This document shows positions 39,629-50,900 of a DNA stretch of 58,151 nucleotides, piece after piece. The notes below the pieces were generated by a model. It saw nothing but the letters and a program-made list of their open reading frames with translations, ran no database searches and was not told the DNA's origin. The position numbers were made by a program, and so were the translations under genes. Source of the DNA: Prevotella sp. (GTDB lineage Bacteria; Bacteroidota; Bacteroidia; Bacteroidales; Bacteroidaceae); assembly GCA_017459445.1 (NCBI GenBank), contig JAFUDJ010000029.1, positions 1 to 58,151 on the forward strand. Reading direction: 5' to 3'. Every line of letters starts with the position of its first letter. The first letter of the stretch is position 1.

Positions 39629-42600
39629 TCAGAATCTCAGGTTCACACCAACCTTGAAGGCGCGGGGAGCAGTGGCCTTGGCATAGTCGACACCCTGCAT
39701 CAGCGAACTGTAGCTATAGGAGAACTCGGGGTCAAGACCCAGATACTTGGTGAAGCAGATGAGGTTCTGCCCGGTTACGAATACGGTGCCGCCCTGCAGG
39801 AAGTTGAACAGGGGCTTGTTCCAGGTATAGCTCAGCGTCACGTCGCGCAGCTTGAGGTAGCCGGCATCTTCTATCCAGCGGTCGCTGAAGGCGTTGTTGC
39901 CTACCAAATCGTTGAAGCGGACACGGGGAATATCGGTCTGCTGACCCTCCATCGACCAACGGCGCAGCATGGCTGTGCTTTGGTTGGTGAAGTTGTTCCC
40001 CGACTCGGTGACGCGGCGTACAGCATTGTATGCCTTGTTACCGACGGAGTAGGCGAACGTCATGTCAAGGGCGAAGTTCTTGTACTCGAAGCGGGTGAAG
40101 AAGGAACCGAAGAAGTCGGGAGTGGCAGAGCCTAACACCTCGCGGTCGTTGTCGTCGATGACACCATCGTTATTCTTGTCGAGGTAGTGTACATCGCCAG
40201 CCTGGAACTGTTGGCCGTTGGCTGTCAGGTTGGAATAGGTGTCGGTCTCGGCATCGTAGTGGGCATTCTCTGCCTCTGCCGTCGTACTGAACACACCGAG
40301 TGAGCGGTAGCCGTAGAAAGCATACGGGTCTTCACCGACACGGGTGATGATTTGGGCATCGTCGTCAAGGGTGGTAACCAGCTCGTTCAGCGTGCCTAAC
40401 GACTTGACGCGGTTCTTCAGGGTCGTGATGTTGCCACCGACCATCCAGCGGAAGTCCTTCAAGGCAATGGGCATCACGGAAAGTGACAGTTCCAGACCCT
40501 TTGACTCCAGTTCGGCGTCGTTGTTATAGTACAGACTGGTGCCGAGTGCCGAGGAGCGTGTGCCGGTCATGAGCACGTTGGTAGCCTGGGTGTTGTAGTA
40601 GCCGAGGCCAATCTGCAGACGGTTGCGCAGCAGTGAGGTCTCCAAGCCAACGTTGAAGGTACGGTCGCGCTCAGGCTCCAAGGTTGTGTTGGGTACGTTG
40701 GCACGGACGATACCGGCAATGGTCTGGTAGGGCTGCGACGTGTAGTAGTACTTGCCAAACTTCGACTCGTAGCGGCTGTTGCCCGTGAAGGTCAGGTTGG
40801 CATAGACATTCAGCTTATCGAGCCATGAGGCCTGCGACAAGCCCGGCAGGTTCTTGGCCATCAGCACAGCATCGAAGGCAGGGTAGAAAAACATGCGGGA
40901 AGCATCCTTTCCCGTGGCCGACGAGCCGTCGAGCGATGCCGTCATGCCTACCTTGACCAAGTTGTTGTAGGTGTAGTCGGCATGGGCAAAGATATTCATC
41001 CAGTTCCACTTGTTGTTGTAGCCGGTGAAGTACTTACCGATGGTCTGTGTCTTACCCATTGTCTTATAGAAGTCGTTACCCGTGTTGCGGCCGAAAGCGG
41101 CATCATACTCGTAGTTGGTGAGCAGCGACTGCCAGCCGAGGTTGAAATTCAGCTTATGGCGTTCACCCAGGTTCAGCTTGTAGGCTCCGTTTACGTTGAA
41201 GAAGAGGTTGAAGGTGTGGTTAGTACCGACGCGGACGGAGTTCTTGATTTCACCGTACTGGTCGAACTGTGGCACGACGTCCTCGTTGTCAATACCGGGA
41301 ACGAAGGTTTCTTCCTGGTTGTAGTTGTAGTACATGCCTACGATGCCGTTGAGCGTCAGATTACGGATGGGTGAATAGATAAGGTGGATTTTGGCATTCA
41401 TGTCGTACTGGCGGTTCGTGGCTGTCAGCGTGTTGACCATTGACACGGGGTTGCTGACCCAGAAGTCGCTGTTTTCAATAGCGCCGAAGCGGTAGCTGGC
41501 ATAGCGGCTGATGAGGTTGCCGTACATATCGCTCTGCATGGGGTTCAGCAACGGGGCGCGGCGGTAGGCAGCCAACATGGGGTTGGTCTCTAAGCTCATG
41601 CCCTGTTCCTGGTATTGTCCTTTCAGGTAGGCCATGTTGATATTGGCGCGTATCTCGAACTGCTTGCTGACCAGCACAGAGGCATTAATCTGTGCGTTGT
41701 AGCGGTCAGTGAAAGTCTCGCGGATGGTACCGTTGTCACCCATATAGCCTAACGAGATGTTGTACTTGGCGATGTTGTCACCACCCTCCACACGGAACAG
41801 GTAGTCCATGGTGGAGCTGTTGTGGTAGATTTCGTCCTGCCAGTTGGTGTCGTACTGGTAGAGGTACGACATGTTGGCATCGGGGTTGCTCAGGAAGGTG
41901 AAGTCCTTGAAGAAGGCCTCCTGATTGGCATAATAGGTCAAACCAATATCCGACAGATAGCTCTTATACTGCGAGGCATTCATCAGAGGTATGCGCTTTT
42001 TGTTCCAGTTCATGCCGGCAATGGCGGAGAACGAGATGCGGGTGTTCATGTTGGTGGTGCTGGCCTGGTCGGTCTCTATCATCAGCACACCATTGCTACC
42101 CATCGAACCGTAGGCGGCAGCATCAGCTCCTTTCAGCAGCGTGATGTTGCGGATGTCCTGACCGTTAAAAGCCTGGAACCAGGAGCGTGAGTAGCCCTTG
42201 ATAATCTGGCTGATGTTGGCATCAGGCATGTAGGGCACACCATTGATGACGACAAGTGGTGCATTGTCGGCTACCAAGGAGCGTACGCCACGGAACTGCA
42301 TCATGGCACCTTCGCCCGTCATACCGCTCTTGTTGGTGACCTGCAGTCCGGCCAGTTCGCCTTTCAAGGCGTTGTCAACCGACAGGGCGCCGAGGGCGAA
42401 GTCCTTGCGGTTAAGGTTGGCATTGCTGCCTGCTACCGGGTTGCCCTGGACGTCACCGAAGGGGGTAATCTGGGTCTCGTTGTAACGGCTGCGGTTCTCC
42501 TCGATGAGGTAGACATGAAGGTCGTTGGCCTGATTGTCCAACAGGTAGACGACCTTGTTGAAGAAACCGTCGTGCCATACGTTGAGCGGCTGTCCTTCCT

Positions 42601-42784
42601 TCACGCCGTTGATGGTGAAGCTACCGTCATTGCCCGACCGTACGCTTTCGCATCCCTGACTGGAGATGACGGCGTCGGCAACGGGCTTGTTGTCAGATGT
42701 AAAGACGTATCCGCTAACTTTCTGTGCATAGATACTGACGGCAAAGGCTACGGGGAGCGACATGCTCAGTATCAGTCTTTTCAT
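39629..42784 (-). CDS. SusC/RagA-like TonB-dependent receptor, pair 1
   Basis: A 1051-aa outer-membrane importer with a signal peptide (LSMSLPVAFAVSIYA), a carboxypeptidase-regulatory-like domain (residues about 25-85), a plug domain (LKGELAGLQVTNKSG, MMQFRGVRSLVADNAPLVVI, then NGVPYMP and LLKGADAAAYGSMGSNGVL) and a beta barrel ending FKVGVNLRF. It transports oligosaccharides with SusD1 and TonB energy. ATG 42784 is preferred because it starts the signal; 42796 is possible. Confidence 0.92.
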   Translation of the reverse strand: MKRLILSMSLPVAFAVSIYAQKVSGYVFTSDNKPVADAVISSQGCESVRSGNDGSFTINGVKEGQPLNVWHDGFFNKVVYLLDNQANDLHVYLIEENRSRYNETQITPFGDVQGNPVAGSNANLNRKDFALGALSVDNALKGELAGLQVTNKSGMTGEGAMMQFRGVRSLVADNAPLVVINGVPYMPDANISQIIKGYSRSWFQAFNGQDIRNITLLKGADAAAYGSMGSNGVLMIETDQASTTNMNTRISFSAIAGMNWNKKRIPLMNASQYKSYLSDIGLTYYANQEAFFKDFTFLSNPDANMSYLYQYDTNWQDEIYHNSSTMDYLFRVEGGDNIAKYNISLGYMGDNGTIRETFTDRYNAQINASVLVSKQFEIRANINMAYLKGQYQEQGMSLETNPMLAAYRRAPLLNPMQSDMYGNLISRYASYRFGAIENSDFWVSNPVSMVNTLTATNRQYDMNAKIHLIYSPIRNLTLNGIVGMYYNYNQEETFVPGIDNEDVVPQFDQYGEIKNSVRVGTNHTFNLFFNVNGAYKLNLGERHKLNFNLGWQSLLTNYEYDAAFGRNTGNDFYKTMGKTQTIGKYFTGYNNKWNWMNIFAHADYTYNNLVKVGMTASLDGSSATGKDASRMFFYPAFDAVLMAKNLPGLSQASWLDKLNVYANLTFTGNSRYESKFGKYYYTSQPYQTIAGIVRANVPNTTLEPERDRTFNVGLETSLLRNRLQIGLGYYNTQATNVLMTGTRSSALGTSLYYNNDAELESKGLELSLSVMPIALKDFRWMVGGNITTLKNRVKSLGTLNELVTTLDDDAQIITRVGEDPYAFYGYRSLGVFSTTAEAENAHYDAETDTYSNLTANGQQFQAGDVHYLDKNNDGVIDDNDREVLGSATPDFFGSFFTRFEYKNFALDMTFAYSVGNKAYNAVRRVTESGNNFTNQSTAMLRRWSMEGQQTDIPRVRFNDLVGNNAFSDRWIEDAGYLKLRDVTLSYTWNKPLFNFLQGGTVFVTGQNLICFTKYLGLDPEFSYSYSSLMQGVDYAKATAPRAFKVGVNLRF

Positions 42785-42823
42785 ATTATTAGTCATAATT
42801 ATATTTCGGTTAGTGTTCTATGA

Positions 42824-44527
42824 TTATCTGTTGAACGGTATGGGACGCAGGCACCAGTGGTTGAGCTTGACGTTAGTCTTGGTGTTCCAGTTGTTGCAGT
42901 TAATGCGGAATACAACGTTGACAGCAGAACCGTCGCCATTGGCATCGGGGATGCTCAGCTCGTCAATCATGAGGCCTCCGTCAGTGTCGTAGTTATCGGC
43001 ACGGCTGTTTCCTCCAATCTCGCGGACAAGGGTCGAGTTGTAGCCTTCCGGATGGCGATAGGGCAGCGTAGTGCCTCGGTCGTAGTGATAGGCCGTGGTC
43101 GTTCCCCATGTAATGACATTCGACTTGGCCACCTCCTGGCCATTGACAAGAACGGCCACAGTAACGTCAAGATTCTGGTTCTGGACAGAACCCATGGCCA
43201 GACGATAGGAGCCGGGGGGTATCAAGAAGGGCGACACCGTACCGTCATCATTGCGCTTGATGGGCGTAAAGTCCAGTGTCCATCCGTCTTCATCAGAAAC
43301 TTCTGATGGCTTGTCGAAGCGAAGCACACGGTTCTCGTGCAGCGGCCATACGCCAGACAGTGGTGTCCAGGCCGCCACTTCTGTATCGCAGCTCTTGAAG
43401 TTTAGGTTGGTGGTTTTAAAGTATGCAGCCTTTTGCTCGTCGGTGCAGTTCTCGTAATAATAGAATTCGTCCTTCAGTCGATAAATCAGCACGTTATGTG
43501 GCAAAGTGAGTTTGTTTACTTTGTAGACAATACCGTTGGACAGAGTCTCTGCATTAGCAACATCAACTTGCTGCTCTTGTGTATCCCAGTCTTTGCTGAA
43601 GATACTGGTCAGCGGCTCTTCACTATTTGTCAACTCCTCTGCGGTGAACTGTTTCTTGAAGAAAGCCACTTTCAAAATCCAGTCCTTCATCAGACTGTCC
43701 TTGCGCTCCAGTCCCCATTTGTTGAGTCGCTCGTGGGCATCGGCCAAAGCGTTGTTAATAACATCGTTCGAGAAAAGCAGCATAGTAGCGGTCAGTGACT
43801 CGGAGTTCATGTCGAAGCCTTGATTCTCGAAGAACGTGTTGGTATAGATAAACACGGAGTCGTAGACAGTGTTACCTTCGTCATTGATGCCGATAGCCTT
43901 GGAGTTGGCGCGGTCGAATACCTTGCCGCCAGAGGCGTTGACCAGTTCCTTGAAGATGGAGTAGTCGTCGCCGAGATTGTCAATATAGTCGCGTAGCGAT
44001 GTCGGCGTGTTTATCATCTCGTCAATCACGTAGATGTAGCCGTTGCTGGTCTTGATGACTTCCTTGACATGGGCGTTGTTGAACATGAGATGGTCAATGA
44101 TATTGCCTTCCTGCCCCTGTTCGTCCAAACTGACGTTGACATACTTGCCGTGCCACATCATCAGACGGTCGCCGTCGTGAAGGTTGGCTGGCGACACCGA
44201 CATGTCGCTGACGTGGGAGCGGGTGACGAAACGCACGTCTTCCGTAGGCATGGTGAAATGGTCGTCGGTCACAATGAGCATGGTGCTGAGCTGACCTTTC
44301 TGATGCAGCTCGTCGAAGACGCCTTCGCTGGCAAACAGTTCTTTCATGCCCGTCATGTCAGAACGACTGGCGACATAGGCTTCAGAAGTCTCTTTGACTA
44401 TCTTCAGCTCTGCATTGGTGATGGGCGTGTCGGCGGAGTCGTAATGCTCGTCGTTTTTCAGCTCAGAGCAGGCAAATGTCAATCCCGCTGTGAGCAACAA
44501 TATAATGAAATTCTTCATAGTCTTCAT
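42824..44527 (-). CDS. Fasciclin-like (FAS1) lipoprotein, 567 aa
   Basis: A 567-aa lipoprotein (lipobox AGLTFACSE). Segments such as HLMFNNAHVKEVIKTSNGYI and YVIDEMINTPTSLRDYIDNL have the FAS1 layout, in which a conserved hydrophobic-NG-Y-I-D motif precedes the next helix. The C-terminal part (DFTPIKRNDDGTVSPFLIPP, GSYRLAMGS) looks like a beta-sandwich binding domain. FAS1 domains act in adhesion. It lies 39 nt before SusC1, 9 nt after the next FAS1 gene, and in the same run. Confidence 0.65.
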   Translation of the reverse strand: MKTMKNFIILLLTAGLTFACSELKNDEHYDSADTPITNAELKIVKETSEAYVASRSDMTGMKELFASEGVFDELHQKGQLSTMLIVTDDHFTMPTEDVRFVTRSHVSDMSVSPANLHDGDRLMMWHGKYVNVSLDEQGQEGNIIDHLMFNNAHVKEVIKTSNGYIYVIDEMINTPTSLRDYIDNLGDDYSIFKELVNASGGKVFDRANSKAIGINDEGNTVYDSVFIYTNTFFENQGFDMNSESLTATMLLFSNDVINNALADAHERLNKWGLERKDSLMKDWILKVAFFKKQFTAEELTNSEEPLTSIFSKDWDTQEQQVDVANAETLSNGIVYKVNKLTLPHNVLIYRLKDEFYYYENCTDEQKAAYFKTTNLNFKSCDTEVAAWTPLSGVWPLHENRVLRFDKPSEVSDEDGWTLDFTPIKRNDDGTVSPFLIPPGSYRLAMGSVQNQNLDVTVAVLVNGQEVAKSNVITWGTTTAYHYDRGTTLPYRHPEGYNSTLVREIGGNSRADNYDTDGGLMIDELSIPDANGDGSAVNVVFRINCNNWNTKTNVKLNHWCLRPIPFNR

Positions 44528-44536
44528 AATCTTTGC

Positions 44537-46282
44537 TTATTGAATAGGGATGAACTTGATGGTGTCGAACTGAACGCTGAAGTTGCTGTTGGTGCTGGCA
44601 GCAGGGTCAAGAACGACAAAACTGAAGGTATGGGCTGCTGTCTCCGGGAATTCTATCTCGTCGTAGATAGTTGACGTGTAGATGCCGGGCAGGGCGCTGG
44701 GTACCTTGGTGTAAGGCGATACGAAACGGGTGTAATCCTCGTTGTCGTCGAAAGTCATGCGAAGCATACCGCCGTTACCGTCGCTCATGGTGCGCATAAA
44801 ATTGTGGTTAGTCGTATAGACAATGTTCAGTTCTACGCGGTACTTACCTGCTACCAAAACCGGTGTTCTCATGGAAACACTGCCCATATAGCCTAAGTTG
44901 AAGACGACACGGTCGTTGTTGTTGGCATAAGTCTTGGGGACTACTTCCTTGGTTCCTTCACGGTAGGTATAGGTCTTCTGAGTGGCTACATAGCTGATAT
45001 ATCCATAGCTGTTGTTCCTTGTTCCAGACTCACCTACTTCATAGGTAAAGCAGGCAGCGTTGAAGACGGAGAACTTCTGGTCGTTAGCCACAGGTTCGGC
45101 GGGCTGATAGTATTCCGGGTCAACCATGTTCTTGATTTCCGAATAGTCGCCCATATCCCAGATGACAGTGGCCTGTTCCGGTTCCCAAACGGGCATCCAG
45201 TTGTCCAGTTCGTGGACATAGCCATTCTTAGCCAGCACGTTTGACGATGCCGTGACGAAATGTACCGGAAGGCTGGAGGCATTCAGCACGTAAGTGTCTT
45301 CCTCTGTGGCGGCCTCTTCGTTATAGGTGACGGTAAACACCTGATTGTCGGCAGAGGTTCCCCAGATACGGGTAGTCTCGGAACCGCTCATAGCTCCCAG
45401 GTCTTCTGTCTTATAGGAGTTTTGCAGGATGTGGTAGCCTACGTATTCGCGGAGCAGGGAGTCGGTGGTCAGCCCTCTGTCGTCATCGGCCTGCAGACGG
45501 GCTATCAGTCCGTCTACACTGTTGATGCCGGACGCAGCGAAAGTTTCATCGGTCACGTTCAGCACCGTGTAGTAATAGTGGGTGATGATGCGATTGCGGT
45601 TTTCGTCATACGTCGTGTCAACAATCATCGTCAGCCGCTCGTCCCAGCCTGTCTGTTGGAAGGCCTGCGTTAAAATGGCCGACTGGCCTGCCTCGACGAT
45701 ACGGTCATAGACCGTCTCTACCAGGGGCGTCATGGCGCGTGAGAGGGTATAGATGGCACCGTTGAAGGCGCTGTCGCCCATCTCAATGATTTTTCCTTCA
45801 CCATTGAGCGTGGCCTCACCGGCATTCTCCGTGTCAATCTCTACGGAGAGATTGTCGTTGCTCAGATTCTGGAGTGTGGTCTTCTTGATGAAATCTTCCG
45901 GGTAGATTTGCCCCTTAACAGTATGATAGAGCATAAAGGCGCGGGCATAAGCCGGTGTCAGCTGCTCTACAGAAGAGATTCCGCGTCGCTGGTAGAACTC
46001 CGCCATGGCCTCGTTGTTGGGGACGAAAGCGGTGAAGGTCGTACCGTCGGACGACTGGTTAAGGGCATTGAACATACCGGAGTAGTTCAACAACTTGACG
46101 TATTCTGAGAATTCCTCGCGTTCTGAAAGGATGGTGGATATCGGCATCAGCGTGGCAGGCTTGTACACACCGCCCTTGTTTGAGTCGTTGCCGAAGTCGA
46201 ACACATCCTTGTCGCAGGCTGTCAGCAACATGGCGGCAGCAGCAAGGACTATGACTTTCTGATATATGCTGTAAATCTTCAT
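44537..46282 (-). CDS. Fasciclin (FAS1) domain lipoprotein, 581 aa
   Basis: A 581-aa lipoprotein (lipobox AMLLTACDK). The first FAS1 domain (residues about 45-200) shows FSEYVKLLNYSGMFNAL, TTFTAFVPNNEAMAEF and AFMLYHTVKGQIYPEDF, with GAIYTLSRAMTPL at its end. A second FAS1-like part (about 200-360) and a C-terminal beta-sandwich (GKYRVELNIVYTTNHNF, TFSFVVLDPA) follow. It lies between SusD2 and the 567-aa FAS1 gene in one run, so it is probably surface-exposed and part of the PUL's glycan capture. Confidence 0.85.
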   Translation of the reverse strand: MKIYSIYQKVIVLAAAAMLLTACDKDVFDFGNDSNKGGVYKPATLMPISTILSEREEFSEYVKLLNYSGMFNALNQSSDGTTFTAFVPNNEAMAEFYQRRGISSVEQLTPAYARAFMLYHTVKGQIYPEDFIKKTTLQNLSNDNLSVEIDTENAGEATLNGEGKIIEMGDSAFNGAIYTLSRAMTPLVETVYDRIVEAGQSAILTQAFQQTGWDERLTMIVDTTYDENRNRIITHYYYTVLNVTDETFAASGINSVDGLIARLQADDDRGLTTDSLLREYVGYHILQNSYKTEDLGAMSGSETTRIWGTSADNQVFTVTYNEEAATEEDTYVLNASSLPVHFVTASSNVLAKNGYVHELDNWMPVWEPEQATVIWDMGDYSEIKNMVDPEYYQPAEPVANDQKFSVFNAACFTYEVGESGTRNNSYGYISYVATQKTYTYREGTKEVVPKTYANNNDRVVFNLGYMGSVSMRTPVLVAGKYRVELNIVYTTNHNFMRTMSDGNGGMLRMTFDDNEDYTRFVSPYTKVPSALPGIYTSTIYDEIEFPETAAHTFSFVVLDPAASTNSNFSVQFDTIKFIPIQ

Positions 46283-46301
46283 AATGATATGCTCCTTTCG
46301 G

Positions 46302-47897
46302 TTACTTAGAATAATATGGGTTCTGTTCCAGCAGCTTGTTATGCTCTATGTCGGCTTCAGGAAGTGGCATGTACCAGGCATTTTCATCCTGTAACACGGA
46401 TTCTATCCATGCCTGATTAGTAGTCTGGTTGCCTTCGAGGACCTTGGCTACGAACTCGTTCTTGTAACGTCCGCCAGCAACACGGCCTAACCATAGCACG
46501 TCGTACCAGCGTTTACCTTCTGCCATCAGTTCCAGTTCCTTCTGTTCTAAAACTTCTTCTAAGAGAGTTTGCTCGTTCAACTGAACTACAACGTCAGCAA
46601 TATAGGCTTCATTGCCGCCATAGTTGTCAAGGCCGGCACGATTGCGAATGCGGTTCACCAGCTCTACGGCTTCTGCCCAGTATCCTTGTCCCTTCATCGT
46701 CAGGGCCTGCGCCTTCATTAACATGATTTCGGCTACACGGTAGATGATGAAGTTGGCATCCGTATGAGCGCGGACACCACCGACAATGTCGGGAACGTCA
46801 GTACCATAGTATTTCCAGATGTAAAGGCGCTGAGCTGTCGGCCATGTGTTGACGACAGAACCTTCAGGTACGAAGGTGCAGAGTAACATGCGTCCCATGC
46901 GACCATCCTCCGTCATACCCTTAACCTTTAGAGCCAGTGTCTCGGCTTTCAAAAGTTCGACGGCAGCCGTGGTTGGCTGTAAGGGCGAACTGGCTGTTGT
47001 CGTGAAAAGGTTGGAGAAATTGTTGTTAATAGCATTCAGCGAATAATCCCAGTTCAGTTCAAAAATGGACTCATTGCTGTTGCCGGGGTAGAACATGGTG
47101 TACCAGTCGGAGGTGTTTGACATGAAGGCCGGACGGAACGTGTCGGTGGCATTGAGAATCATGTCACAATATTCAATGCACTGGTCGTAGTCCTCACTCC
47201 ATAGGCAGACATCGGCTCCCAAGGCATAGAGCGCCCACTTGGTGACACGTCCCTTGGTGGCCCACTCTTCCTCATAGGTACCCTTGGCAGCGCCTGTGGC
47301 CAGTGCAGTCCGGACGTCGCTTTTGATTTGGGCTATGATGTCAGCCTCTGACGACTTGGCCTTGTCGAAGTTGGCTTGGTCGTTGACATAGGCTTCTAAT
47401 ATCAAAGGTACTTCCTTGAAGTTCTTTACCAAAATGAGATAGCAGTAGGCCCGAAGGAAATACGCCTCGGCCAGATGCGAGTTGCGGATAGAGGGATAAT
47501 ACGTGTTGTCTTCAACACTTGGTGCGTACAGGATGACAGAGTTGGCCATGCCAATCACCTTATAGAGCGTTTCCCACTTACACAAGGAATTGGAAGACAG
47601 GATATTGAAGTCCTGTAGCTTGGCGTCGTTTGTACTATTTGTGTAGAGGGCACCGCCGCGCAGCTCTCCCCATTTGATGAGTGTAGGCACACACTGTCGG
47701 AGGTAGGAATAGCCGGCGCTGATGACGGACTCTACATCCTCTTTGGATTGCCAGTAATTGTCGGTCACCTGCTCGTTGTTTGGCAGGATGTCAAGCCACT
47801 TGTTGCAGGAAGTAAACAAAGGTAAAAAGGTAAAAAGGTAAAAAGGTAAAACCCATTTGCCCAACATCTTTACCTTGCTGAATATTGTTGCTTTCAT
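46302..47897 (-). CDS. SusD/RagB-like lipoprotein, pair 2
   Basis: A 531-aa SusD protein. The signal ends FLPLFTSC (Cys at about residue 31). Typical stretches are NNEQVTDNYWQSKEDVESVI, NSHLAEAYFLRAYCYLILVK, YRVAEIMLMKAQALTMKGQG, LVNRIRNRAGLDNYGG and ELELMAEGKRWYDVLWLGR, the classical SusD set. It should cap the SusC2 barrel. The signal's LPFYLFTFLP is encoded by a GGTAAAAA repeat. It follows SusC2 by 34 nt. Confidence 0.95.
   Translation of the reverse strand: MKATIFSKVKMLGKWVLPFYLFTFLPLFTSCNKWLDILPNNEQVTDNYWQSKEDVESVISAGYSYLRQCVPTLIKWGELRGGALYTNSTNDAKLQDFNILSSNSLCKWETLYKVIGMANSVILYAPSVEDNTYYPSIRNSHLAEAYFLRAYCYLILVKNFKEVPLILEAYVNDQANFDKAKSSEADIIAQIKSDVRTALATGAAKGTYEEEWATKGRVTKWALYALGADVCLWSEDYDQCIEYCDMILNATDTFRPAFMSNTSDWYTMFYPGNSNESIFELNWDYSLNAINNNFSNLFTTTASSPLQPTTAAVELLKAETLALKVKGMTEDGRMGRMLLCTFVPEGSVVNTWPTAQRLYIWKYYGTDVPDIVGGVRAHTDANFIIYRVAEIMLMKAQALTMKGQGYWAEAVELVNRIRNRAGLDNYGGNEAYIADVVVQLNEQTLLEEVLEQKELELMAEGKRWYDVLWLGRVAGGRYKNEFVAKVLEGNQTTNQAWIESVLQDENAWYMPLPEADIEHNKLLEQNPYYSK
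47821..47851 (-). repeat. 8-bp GGTAAAAA repeat coding for the SusD2 signal peptide
   Basis: Three full GGTAAAAA units and one of 7 nt, coding on the minus strand for FYLFTFLPLF. A related but degenerate string (AGGTAAAAAAGTAAG) lies in the gap to SusC2 at 47901-47934. One unit gained or lost would shift the frame right after the start of the gene. Confidence 0.9.
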
Positions 47898-47931
47898 ATC
47901 TTTACTTTTTTATTATCTTACTTTTTTACCT

Positions 47932-50900
47932 TTAGAAGTCGAGGTTGATACCGAATGCGAAACGCTTGGAGACAGGTGTCGTAGCACCGTCCATGACCAA
48001 GGCTGTAGAAGCACTGGGCAGCTTGACCTCCGGGTCTTGTCCCTTGTACTTGGTCCAGGTGAAGAGGTCGTAACCCGTGATGAAGGCGTTCAGTTTGGTG
48101 ATGCCCCACTTCTTCAGCCATTTCTTCGGGAAGTTGTAGCTCAGCGACAGGGTCTTCAGGCGGATGAACGAAGCATCCTCCACGAAGCGGTCGCTACCCA
48201 AGTAGTTGTAACCCATGCCATAGAGGGCGCGGGGGACGTCGGTCTGGTCGCCCTCGGCGCGCCAGCGGTGCAGTACGGCAGTCGACTGGTTGCCGGTGCC
48301 ATACATGCTCTCCAGGTTCATACGGGCGCTGTTGATGACTTTCTGACCGTAGCGTCCATAGAAGAAGGTGGTCAGCGTCAGCTGCTTCCAGCGTACTTGG
48401 AAACCGCCACCGCCGATGAGCTTCGGGTTGGAGTTGCCCAAGTAGACAATATCGTTCTCGTTGATGACACCGTCGTGGTTGACGTCCTCGTACTTGGCAT
48501 CGCCGGGGAAGGTCAAAGTGGTACCATTACGCATGGTGATGGGCTGACCGTTGTAGTCGTACATCACCTTGCCGCTGGCATCGCGGGCATAGGTGTCGTT
48601 GGTGTTCTGATAGACACCGAGGTAGCGATAGCCGTAGAACGAACCGACGGGAGAGCCCTCGACGACACGCTGGGCATACTTGCCATTGCCGAAGGAGTAT
48701 TGGTCCTGTACCCATGTGTTGGGAATCTCTTCCACCTTATTAATATTACGCGAGACGTTGGCATTGACCGATACCGTCCAGTCCTTGTTCTTCAGTACGG
48801 TGTAGTCGAAGCGAAGCTCGAAACCCTTGTTGCTCATGCGGCCGGAGTTGATGAACTTTACGGATGAGTAACCGGTAGTTGTCGGCAGAGCCGGGGTCTT
48901 AATCAGCATGTCCTTGGTGCGCTTGTCGTAGTAGTCGAACGTGATGTTCAGACGGTCGAACAGGCGTAGGTCGATACCGAAGTCAACTTCGCGGGTTGTC
49001 TCCCACTTCAGATTGTCCAACTGCATGCGGTCGGGTTCGATGGCAGGCATGTTCATGTAGTCATACTGACTGTTCATACGCTTATAGGCACCGAGATAGA
49101 CGGAAGCACCGGAAGGTGACGTTCCCGACCATCCTAAGCCGAAGCGCAGCTTGGCCTCGGTCAGCCATTTCCTGATGCCTTCGCCCCAGAAGTGTTCCTG
49201 CTCGATGTTCCAGGCGGCACCGAAGGCGGGGAAGGTTCCCCAGCGCGTTTCCTTACCCATGGAGGAGTTACCCTCGTGGTTGATGGTGGCGCGGAGTACG
49301 TAACGGTTGTCGAATGAGTACACGGCCTGACCTATCAGCGAGACGGTACGGCGCTCGGAATTATCAGAACCCGCTGAGGCCACCACGCTGCCTACAACAG
49401 GGTCGCTCAAGTTAGGCGAAGCATTGCCGTAGGTGATGTTCGAGCTGCTGAAGCTCTGTGTGTCGCTGGTCTTGAAGACGGCGGTGGCAATCAGCTTGTG
49501 CTTCTCGGCAAAGGTGTTGTTGTAGATAAGCTTGTTCTCGGTCTGCAAAGAGAAAGCATCAGAGGTAGCGTCAGTACTCTGGTTAGCGAAGGGGTTGGTC
49601 CACAGCACACCCGTTGCTTCCTGAGGCAGGAACTTCTTGTTCTTGGTGGTACGCATATTCAGCGACACCCAGCCCTGATACTGCAAGTGGAAGGGGAAAT
49701 CGTAGCCCAAGGTGATGGTCATCTTGCCGTCACGCTGGGTCGTCTTGTTATAGCCTTCATTAACCAGAGCCACAGGGTTGAAGTTGGACGACCCCTTATT
49801 GCTGCTGATACTGGTAAAGGCACCTTGGAAGTCGCTCTCCGGCGTGAAGTAGACACCTGTGGACTGCTTGGTGACGTCGTCAATCCAGTAGGGGCTCAGG
49901 TTCGGCATCTTCTGCTGAGCCATGGCACGGGCATTGTCTAAGACGTTGGCGTCCCTATTGGTGTTTGTGAATGCAAAGTCGGTATGGACACGCAGGCGGT
50001 CACTGAAGTTATAGGTAATCTTCATGCCGGCCGACAGGCGCTGTACGCCCGTGCCTTTGGTGGTACCCTGCTCGTTGTAGTAGCCGAGGTTGAGTTTGTA
50101 GACGGCCTTCTCACCACCACCCGTCATCGAGAAGTTGTTATCAGTGATGATGGCGTTCTGCTTGACGGCGTCCACCCAGTCGGTGTCTACGTTGTATTCA
50201 TCGTAGTAACGGTAGTCAGGGTCGAACATCAGTTCCTTGTTGTTGAACAGCATGTTCAGCTCATTAGCGGCACTGGACACGCCCTTGGCGTTGGCTGCGT
50301 TCCAGATTTCGTCCTGCATCAGTGCGACGTACTGCGAACCGTTCAGCAGGGGGATGGACTTCGGCTCATACTTAAACGTCAACTTCGACGAGAAGGAGAA
50401 CTTGGTCTTACCCATTGCGCCGCGCTTGGTGTTGATGAGAAGCACACCGTTGGCACCCTTCGTACCATAGATGGCGGTAGCCGACGCATCCTTCAGCACC
50501 TCGATGCTCTCAATGTTGGCGGGTGCAATGTTCAGCAAGGCACCGAAGTCCTCGGCATTAGCCGTTGAGAAGTCGAAGTCGTCGTTGATGTCGACATCCT
50601 GCGGCACACCGTCGATGACAATAAGCGGCTCGTTGCTGCCGTTCAGCGAACTGGTACCACGGATACGGATGGTATTGCTGGCACCCGGGTCACCGCCGAG
50701 TGAGATGTCCAAACCGGAAATCTGACCCTGCAAGGCTTCCTCGACAGAGGTGACAGGGGTATTGTCCACGATGTCGCTCAGGTTCAGCTTCTGCACCGAT
50801 GAGGTCTGTTCCATACGTGAGATACCCATCAGGTCGCGGGCACCACGGTTACCCGTTACCGTTACCTCACCCAGCGTGGTAGCACTCTCCAAGGTGAAGT

